Assembly (NCBI RefSeq): GCF_001053185.1
Contig: NZ_CSTD01000001.1
Coordinates: 2,125,009-2,189,008 of the forward strand
DNA from: Mycobacterium bohemicum DSM 44277
Lineage (GTDB): Bacteria > Actinomycetota > Actinomycetes > Mycobacteriales > Mycobacteriaceae
Direction of reading: 5' to 3'
DNA: 64,000 bases
Shown: positions 61,610 to 64,000 of the stretch, piece after piece
Layout of the letters: each line of letters starts with the position of its first letter
Position numbering within the stretch: the first letter of the stretch is position 1
Program-made: the position numbers and the translations under genes
Notes under the pieces: generated by a model
The model's database searches: none
What the model saw: the letters and a program-made list of their open reading frames with translations, nothing else
Told to the model about the DNA's origin: nothing

Positions 61610-62184
61610 CCGCCGGTGCTTCGGCGCGTGAGCGGAAGCCGGCGTCGGTGCGGCGGGCCGAAATTGTGCAGGCGGCGACGATCGAGTTCGCCGAAACCGG
61701 GCTGGCCGGAACGCGATTGGAAGCCATCGCCGCTCGCGCCGACATCTCGCACCCGCGCATCGTGCAAATGTTCGGCTCCAAGCAGGCGCTCTTTCTTGCG
61801 GTCGTCGACGCGGCCTTCGATCGCATCGAGGCAGCGTTCACCGCGGCGGCCGCCCGCTTGGGCGGCGACGACGGCGCCACACCGCTCGTCGGCCTCGGCG
61901 ACGCCTATCGGCGCCTCCTGCAACGCGACCGGACCGTCGCGCTGATGATGCTGCAGAGTTACGCCGCCGCGGGAGACGATGCCGTGCGCGAGGCGGTCGC
62001 CCGCCGTCACCTCGCACTGCAACGCGCGGTCGTCGACCTGACTGACGCCGACGAGCTGGGGGTGCGCACGTTCTTCGCCACCGGCCTGTTGGTCACGATT
62101 TCCACCGCGCTGGCGCTGCCCGGCAAGCGGACCGACGCCGCGTGGGGCGCATGGCTCTTGCAGAATGCCGCCCGCAGTCGATAG
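61606..62184 (+). CDS. TetR-family transcriptional regulator
   Basis: The 192-residue repressor has the N-terminal HTH (IVQAATIEFAETGLAGTRLEAIAARADISHPRIVQMFGSKQALFLAVVDAAF) typical of TetR, followed by a divergent ligand domain. The GTG start overlaps the NTF2-like gene stop. It probably controls its own operon through the palindrome at 61150. A HisP in place of the commoner Tyr/Gly in the turn helix (SHPRIVQMFGSK) is slightly unusual. Confidence 0.92.
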   Translation: MTAGASARERKPASVRRAEIVQAATIEFAETGLAGTRLEAIAARADISHPRIVQMFGSKQALFLAVVDAAFDRIEAAFTAAAARLGGDDGATPLVGLGDAYRRLLQRDRTVALMMLQSYAAAGDDAVREAVARRHLALQRAVVDLTDADELGVRTFFATGLLVTISTALALPGKRTDAAWGAWLLQNAARSR

Positions 62185-62319
62185 TGATTGTGCAGCAAGG
62201 GTTTTCGTCGCTACTCGGAGAAGCTGCTCGGGATGGCGACAATCTTTTGCAAGCCCCGCGGGCCAACGTGGTGCAATTGCCCGCAGCCCAGCCCCCCTTC
62301 CGGGGCTAGACTCGTTGGG

Positions 62320-62756
62320 GTGAGGCTGGTGCCGTGTTCAAAGGCCGTCGCGTTCCCGGTGATCGCTGCTGCCTGTGCCGTCGCACTGGCAGGACCCGCG
62401 CAAGCCGACGGCAGCTACATCGTATGGCGGGATCCGACGCCACCCACACCTTCGAAACCACCGTGGGCGGCGGCCTCGCCAGCCTGAGCCGCGTCGAGGC
62501 GTCTGCGGTGAACCGTTGCGCCGCGCGCCCCGGCGCCACCGACTGCCGGGTCCTTGCCGAGGGGCAGGGTGGCTGTGTGGCCCTCTCCGATGATGGCCCG
62601 AAGCTGCTCGGCGCGTGGGGAGCCACCCGCGAGGATGCCATTGCCGCAGTGGTGGCCAAGGTGGGGATGACGGGGGCATCCGCGGACAACGCTTACTGTG
62701 TCGGCGACCCGCAGCTGGTTCCTCCTCCCGGGAGTTCGTTTTGGACCACTCAATAG
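62320..62756 (+). pseudogene. Secreted DUF4189-like protein with a frameshift
   Basis: A GTG at 62320, seven bases after a TAGACT -10 box (62307-62312), opens a signal peptide (AVAFPVIAAACAVALAGPAQADGSY). Near 62430 the likely continuation moves to the -1 frame (DATHTFETTVGGG, then CRVLAEGQGGCVALSDD, WGATREDAIAAVVAKVG), a DUF4189-like small secreted domain with paired Cys, ending at 62756. The first frame ends at 62487 in low-complexity Pro/Ala. A single-base indel, or a sequencing error, separates the two halves. Confidence 0.7.
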
Positions 62757-62831
62757 TGGCGCGAGACCGCCCGGTGCGACGATCCTCACGGACCCTCGGT
62801 GCCGCGGTGACGACAACAAGTGGTGAGCCGC

Positions 62832-63542
62832 TCAGGCCGCGACGCGCTGAACCGCCACTTCATCAAAGCGGCTGAGCACCGTCTCGGCGACGAGCCGGTG
62901 TGCGCCCAACGGGGCGGCCATCTCGATGCCCGCGGAGTCCGCGAAGCGGCGCACGCGGTCCGGCAGCAGTCCCGGCGCCAGAAACCACGGCGCAACCACG
63001 ACGCGTCGTGCGCCTCGGCGCCGCAAATTCTCGACGGCCTCGGCCAGCGACGGTTCGGGACGGGTGGCGAACGCGGTCGTCGCGGCGGCCCATCGGGTCC
63101 CCGACAGCAGCTTCGCCGCCACGCGTGCGGTGCGGGCATTCGCCGCGGCGTCCGACGAGCCGATCGCCGCCACGAGCACGCCGAGCGAATCGTCGGCGCG
63201 CGAAACGCCGAGTTGCGTCACGCGCTGTCGCAGCACGGCCACCAGCCGGTCGCTTTCGCCGAGCACCGGCGCCTGCCGGACGTATCGGCAGGCGCCTGCG
63301 ACGGCGATCTGGCGGGGGATGTCGATGCGCGCGTGGTAGGCGTTCGCCAGCAGCAACGGGGTTACTACGGCCGTTCGGACCTCAGACAGCACGTCGCCCA
63401 ATCCGGGAGTGTTCAACTCGCAGAAGGCCAATCGAACGTCCAGCCCGGGTCGCATTCGCGCGACCCGACCCGCGACCGCACGCGCGTTGGCCGCCGATCG
63501 CGGGTCCGCGCTTCCGTGCGCGGTCAGCACCAGCGTGGTCAC
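62832..63542 (-). CDS. Sirohydrochlorin chelatase-like protein (CbiX type)
   Basis: The 236-residue protein has two CbiX-like halves: TTLVLTAHGSADPRSAANARAVAGRVA with the metal-site His, and a second (GVLVAAIGSSDAAANA) in which the His is missing. PLLLANAYHARIDIP and VVAPWFLAPGLLPDRVRR are the usual chelatase strands with a second His in the first half only. Such proteins insert ferrous iron or cobalt into sirohydrochlorin. Sirohaem is the cofactor of sulfite reductase, matching the cysH neighbour. The GTG at 63542 overlaps the cysH stop as GTGA; an ATG at 63560 is the alternative. Confidence 0.85.
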   Translation of the reverse strand: MTTLVLTAHGSADPRSAANARAVAGRVARMRPGLDVRLAFCELNTPGLGDVLSEVRTAVVTPLLLANAYHARIDIPRQIAVAGACRYVRQAPVLGESDRLVAVLRQRVTQLGVSRADDSLGVLVAAIGSSDAAANARTARVAAKLLSGTRWAAATTAFATRPEPSLAEAVENLRRRGARRVVVAPWFLAPGLLPDRVRRFADSAGIEMAAPLGAHRLVAETVLSRFDEVAVQRVAA

Positions 63543-64000
63543 GACGCGTGCAAGCCGCATTCCGTTTTCGCCAGCCCCTGCCAGCGTCCGCTGCGCGGAT
63601 CGGCGCCGTCGACGGGCTTGGCCGTGCAGGGGGCGCAGCCGATCGACGGATAGCCTTCGTAGACAAGCGGATTGACCAGCACATCGTTCTCTTCGATGTA
63701 GGCCTGCATGTCCTCGTCGGTCCATGAGGCAAGCGGATTGACCTTCACCAACTTGTAGCCCTCGTCGAAGCTGATCGCAGGCGCGTTGGCGCGGGTCGGC
63801 GCGTCGGCGCGGCGTAGCCCGGTCACCCAGGCCGAGTAGCCGCGCAGCGCCTTGCCCAGCGGGGCAACCTTGCGCAACCGGCAGCACTCGCCCGGGTTAC
63901 GCGCGAAGAGGTCCTTACCCATGAGCCGGTCCTGCTCGGCCACCGAATGCTCGGGTGTGATGTTGACCACTCTGATGTCGTAGACGGATTCGACCGCGTC
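63539..64000 (-). CDS. cysH: Adenylylsulfate reductase, C-terminal part (cut by window edge)
   Basis: The last 153 codons of a thioredoxin-dependent APS reductase are present. The paired-Cys motifs that bind a [4Fe-4S] cluster are seen: ECCRLRKVAPLGKAL and YPSIGCAPCTAKP. ETRANAP-like FDEGYKLVKVNPLASWTDEDMQAYIEEN and the C-terminal TECGLH with the catalytic Cys follow. It reduces APS to sulfite. Open reading continues past 64000 (DAVESVYDIRVVNITPEHS at the edge), so the start lies outside. The stop overlaps the chelatase-like gene start. Confidence 0.95.
   Translation of the reverse strand, partial: DAVESVYDIRVVNITPEHSVAEQDRLMGKDLFARNPGECCRLRKVAPLGKALRGYSAWVTGLRRADAPTRANAPAISFDEGYKLVKVNPLASWTDEDMQAYIEENDVLVNPLVYEGYPSIGCAPCTAKPVDGADPRSGRWQGLAKTECGLHAS

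Overview
This is a high-GC mycobacterial chromosome segment. The conserved genes run in the same relative order as the M. tuberculosis block from nadE to cysH (about Rv2438c to Rv2392, numbers recalled, not searched), read in the opposite orientation. A trehalose-polyphleate-type locus and an MmpS/MmpL pair sit where M. tuberculosis has eis. Together these suggest a non-tuberculous mycobacterium, perhaps of the M. avium complex; the species is an inference.

Layout. 1-14.5 kb: a cut isochorismatase-family gene, nadE, rbsK, a membrane cyclase-fold protein translationally coupled to an MscS channel with a cyclic-nucleotide-binding domain, proA, a MoxR/VWA pair, then an overlapping run nadD-rsfS-gpgP-octT-degV (NAD synthesis, ribosome silencing, methylglucose-lipopolysaccharide precursors). 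14.5-19.1 kb: mmpS-mmpL behind a palindromic candidate operator, and a DapB-fold oxidoreductase. 19.2-38.2 kb: fadD23-type FAAL, PE-PPE-fold serine hydrolase, mmpL10-type transporter, papA3-type acyltransferase, and divergently a bimodular type I PKS. This gene set and order match the trehalose polyphleate (TPP) locus of other mycobacteria. Here the PKS is split into two frames inside its first ketoreductase. 38.2-41 kb: a paired acyl-CoA dehydrogenase operon with a PPOX-fold gene. 41-44 kb: comEA, a collapsed comEC, holA, rpsT. 44-49.6 kb: an ATP-grasp/alpha-E fusion, a transglutaminase, rnz, a CBS protein and a PemK-fold protein. 49.7-53.2 kb: lepA with an apparently non-canonical start, then two tandem LppR-like lipoproteins. 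53.2-57 kb: GH15 trehalase, an FAD monooxygenase and small membrane proteins. 57-61 kb: sulfate importer subI-cysT-cysW-cysA behind a leaderless cysteine-rich leader ORF. 61-64 kb: an NTF2-like/TetR pair with its own palindrome, a frameshifted secreted DUF4189-like gene, a sirohydrochlorin chelatase-like gene and the 3' part of cysH.

How the genes work together. The TPP block would activate a fatty acid (FAAL), extend it with malonyl units (PKS), esterify trehalose (PapA3), export the product (MmpL10) and finish assembly outside the membrane (PE protein). The right end is an assimilatory sulfur region: sulfate uptake, APS reduction and sirohaem-related chelation. Its leader peptide suggests cysteine-responsive control. 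Several genes have a TANNNT -10 box 6-8 bases before the start codon, as expected for the leaderless mRNAs common in mycobacteria. No rRNA, tRNA, CRISPR array, insertion sequence or prophage was seen.
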